NCBI GenBank assembly: GCA_012719225.1
Contig: JAAYAT010000112.1
Location: 1-36,863 of the forward strand
Source: Verrucomicrobiaceae bacterium
Lineage (GTDB): Bacteria; Verrucomicrobiota; Verrucomicrobiia; Verrucomicrobiales; DEV007
DNA length: 36,863 bases
Reading direction: 5' to 3'
Positions 34,761 through 36,863 of this stretch are shown here, piece by piece. The position numbers were made by a program, and so were the translations under genes. The first letter of the stretch is position 1. The number at the start of each line of letters is the position of its first letter. Below the pieces are notes generated by a model. That model was not told the DNA's origin, searched no databases, and was given only the letters and a program-made list of their open reading frames with translations.

Positions 34761-35776
34761 ATGGGATACCGCATCGTCAACATCGTCGGAAATGCCGCGG
34801 ACAACCGCCCCGCAGCCGAGTTCCTCGCTGCCTTCGTGCGCGACGGCGAGCTGGCCCTGCCCCGGCCGGGCGACAATGACGCGGAGGTCTGGCAGCAGCG
34901 GATGCGCTGGTGGTGGGATGAGAACCCCCATTGCCGGGTGGATTCCCCCGGGGATTTCTCCTGGAGGACGAAGACGGAGTCATCGTGGGATTCAACGGCT
35001 TCATCCCCTTCGACTACGAAGTGGATCGGGAGCCTGTCCCCACTCTCGTGACGACGAGTTTTTTTGTCCGCGAACGGCACCGCAGCGCGGTCCTGGGAAT
35101 GCTGACGCGCCAGCGCGCCTACGGGAAAACCCACCAGATCATCGATGGGTCGCCGTCCCCGGAAATGCGCCAGCTTCTCGCGAGGCTCGGCTACGCCCAC
35201 TCCGGGGAGCGGCGACAGTATTTTTTCCCCACCGCCCGCCTCGGAGGAGCGGCCGCGCGATCGCTTCTGCGGACGGCGGGCTGGAGTTTCGCCCTGCCGC
35301 CCGGCGCGGGCTCCGTGACCAACGATCCGCTCGCCCTCGCCGGGGCCACGCCGCCGCGTGACGGTCGCGTCCACCGCCATCTCGGCGTGACGACCTGGCA
35401 ATGGCTCACCCGGGTCGGCTCGATGCCGCGCCGGTTCTTCGGACTCCTCGACGAGGCCGGCGCTCCGCTCGCCTACGCCATCGGTCTCTACAAGGAAAAA
35501 GCCGGGATCAAAGCCTGCCTCCTGATGGACTACGAAGATTTCCATCCCGAGAAAAAAGGTCTCGCCCTCTTGCTCCGTGCGCTCCTCGACGATCCCCGGG
35601 CGGCGGGTCTCGACGCCGACACCGGACTCATTCTCCTCTCCCTCTTCGAAGCGGACGCGCCCGACACCGTGCCGGGGCTCCGCCGCGATTCCCTTCTCTA
35701 CTACCAACTCCCTCCCCCGTGGCGGGATCGGGAAAAAGCCTTTCGCCCCTTGGAAGGCGATTTGCCCCTGATCTGA
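34761..35776 (+). pseudogene. GNAT-like acyltransferase gene broken by a one-base deletion
   Basis: Two overlapping frames make one protein. From ATG 34761 the frame encodes MGYRIVNIVGNAADNRP to RWWWDENPHCRVDSP, then turns into nonsense. The -1 frame continues as RGFLLEDEDGVIVGFNGFIP and runs to 35776. Restoring a sixth C in the run at 34945-34949 joins them as DSPRGFLLEDED, a typical acetyltransferase beta-strand pair. The rejoined product would have about 338 residues: an N-terminal GNAT-like fold (about 1-150, with VTTSFFVRERHRSAVLGMLT) and a less familiar C-terminal half. It lies between the acyl ligase and a glycosyltransferase, so an acyl transfer in polysaccharide assembly is plausible. 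The shift could be real, or a homopolymer error; a programmed slip at TCC-CCC is possible but not supported. Confidence 0.75.
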
Positions 35777-35812
35777 TCCCACCCTCCGGGAGTTCCCGTG
35801 GAAATCCCCAAC

Positions 35813-36863
35813 ATGAAGTGTCTCTGGCTCACCCGCAAATATCCCCGTCCGACCAACAGCGGGGAACTCATCTACTCCAACGGCCTGATCCGCTCCTTCG
35901 CGCAAACCGGCGTCGATCTCACCGTGATCGCCCACGACAACGAGGAAGCACCTGTCGGGGACGGCGGCGAGTCCGGCTTCCACCGCGACGAGGACGGGGT
36001 GGAGTGGCGTCTCGGCAGTCCGCTGCTGGGATCTCGTCTCGGCAGTCTTTTCACTCCGTGCCCGAGCGATTCGTGGCGCTTGAAAAACGGCGGACCCGAA
36101 AAAGCTTTCGTCGAGGCGCTCGCGACGGAGCGCTGGGATGTCATCCTCCTCGATCACGCCGCGATGGGCTGGGCCCTCGGGCCGATCCGGGCGCGCCGTC
36201 GGTCCGGCGGAATCCAGGGCGACCCGCTCCTCGTCTATCTTTCGCACAATCACGAGGCCAAAGTGCGCCGCGAGGTCGCGAAGCACTCTCCCGCGAGGCT
36301 TCCCCGTCGGCTCGTGCTGCGCCTCGACGCGGAGAAATACGCCCGGCAGGAGGACGCCCTCTGCCGCGAGGTGGATCTCGTCACCGCCATCACCGAAACC
36401 GAAGTGGAAGCCTACCGGGAGAATTTCCCCCGCCAGCGCTATCTCTGTCTCACCCCCGGCTACGATGGTGCCATCCCTGCTGACCGGGAAATCACCGCGG
36501 AGACGCCGCGTCGCGTCCTCATGTCGGGATCCTTCGAATGGATCGCCAAGCGGATCAATCTCGAGCGATTCCTGGAAAACGCGTCGCAGCCCCTCGCCGC
36601 AGCCGGGATCGACCTGCGGATCGTCGGCAAGACCGAGGAGAATTTCCGGACCGCGATGCGAGAGCGTTTTCCCGGGGTTGATTTCGTGGGGCGGGTTCCC
36701 GAGATGACGCCCTATCTCCTCGACGCCCGCATGGGACTGATCGTCGAGGAATTCGGCGGCGGGTTCAAATTGAAGACCCTCGAATACATTTTCCACGGCC
36801 TGCCCCTCGCCGGTCTCGACCACGCCGTCGAATCGCTCCCGCTGCGCAGTCCCGAGAACATCC
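35813..36863 (+). CDS. GT4-like glycosyltransferase (3'-truncated by window edge)
   Basis: The visible 350 residues start MKCLWLTRKYPRPTNSGELI, the nucleotide-sugar glycosyltransferase GT-B opening, with SNGLIRSFAQTGVDLTVIAH following. The middle carries YLSHNHEAKVRREVA and AITETEVEAYRENF. The C-terminal Rossmann half begins RRVLMSGSFEW, with DLRIVGKTEENF, FPGVDFVGRVPEMTPYL and GLIVEEFGGGFKLKTLEY, in which the E-x-x-x-G-x-K-x-K-x-L-E pattern matches the donor-binding region of GT4 enzymes. The gene runs off the window. ATG 35813 is used; a GTG at 35798 is in frame. It lies 36 bases after the broken acyltransferase. Donor and acceptor are unknown; a surface-polysaccharide role fits its neighbours. 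Confidence 0.82.
   Translation, partial: MKCLWLTRKYPRPTNSGELIYSNGLIRSFAQTGVDLTVIAHDNEEAPVGDGGESGFHRDEDGVEWRLGSPLLGSRLGSLFTPCPSDSWRLKNGGPEKAFVEALATERWDVILLDHAAMGWALGPIRARRRSGGIQGDPLLVYLSHNHEAKVRREVAKHSPARLPRRLVLRLDAEKYARQEDALCREVDLVTAITETEVEAYRENFPRQRYLCLTPGYDGAIPADREITAETPRRVLMSGSFEWIAKRINLERFLENASQPLAAAGIDLRIVGKTEENFRTAMRERFPGVDFVGRVPEMTPYLLDARMGLIVEEFGGGFKLKTLEYIFHGLPLAGLDHAVESLPLRSPENI

Noticed and set aside
1-36863. A reassigned TGA codon as an explanation for the pstC stop
   Set aside because: Several intact genes here end in TGA at natural family termini (for example rpe, hemL and pstB), so TGA is a normal stop.
1-36863. CRISPR arrays, tRNA or rRNA genes, prophage genes
   Set aside because: I looked for regularly spaced direct repeats, tRNA-like cloverleaf cores, rRNA-like conserved tracts and phage structural genes, and saw none.

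Overview
This window is a contiguous stretch of high-GC bacterial chromosome. The genes point to a Gram-negative, LPS-making, probably Verrucomicrobiota-like organism: an outer-membrane biogenesis cluster (bamA, ompH/skp, lpxD), a secretin, a neutral-ceramidase-like exoprotein, a NYN-LOTUS protein, an RGG-rich protein of unknown function, and mostly weak Shine-Dalgarno sequences. The phylum assignment is an inference from gene content only. No rRNA, tRNA, CRISPR array or complete insertion sequence was seen.

Layout. 1-540 (-): 3'-truncated ruvB. 883-5107 (+): bamA, ompH/skp and lpxD, with a clear intrinsic terminator between ompH and lpxD. 5123-7031 (-): a beta-CASP metallo-beta-lactamase-fold nuclease and tadA. 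7095-9100 (+): rpe and xseA, overlapping by one base. 9321-13451 (+): a GspD-like secretin and a ceramidase-fold enzyme. 13455-13931 (-): a small membrane protein. 14009-18511 (-): a three-gene ABC-2 operon made of an ATPase and two permeases, each permease carrying a C-terminal extracytoplasmic peptidase-like domain; one keeps HEITH and the other has lost it. 18695-22123 (+): hemL, then the RGG-rich protein. 22130-23287 (-): a YugP-type membrane protein with its catalytic HExxH destroyed, and a Coa1-like protein. 23399-24232 (+): the NYN-LOTUS protein.

24372-31934 is a phosphate-acquisition locus. A porin is read leftward, and pstS, pstC, pstA and pstB rightward. The shared intergenic region carries two GTGAC/GTCAC palindromes resembling Pho boxes, and a strong hairpin lies between pstS and pstC. 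pstC contains an in-frame TGA immediately before its conserved cytoplasmic (EAA) loop, so as written the permease is truncated. A 166-bp foldback element with perfect 19-bp terminal inverted repeats fills the gap after pstB, and its end supplies the stop codon of the next gene, an FHA-adenylate/guanylate cyclase (-).

33182-36863 (+): an AMP-forming acyl ligase, an acetyltransferase-like gene broken by a one-base deletion in a C run, and a 3'-truncated GT4-type glycosyltransferase. This looks like the start of a surface-polysaccharide or exosortase-type cluster. The two gene breaks (pstC and the acetyltransferase) could be real or sequence errors, and this should be settled from reads first.

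Most unusual content: the paired permease-peptidase fusions with one catalytic and one degenerate site, the YugP pseudopeptidase, the interrupted pstC, the MITE-like element, and the uncharacterised RGG protein.
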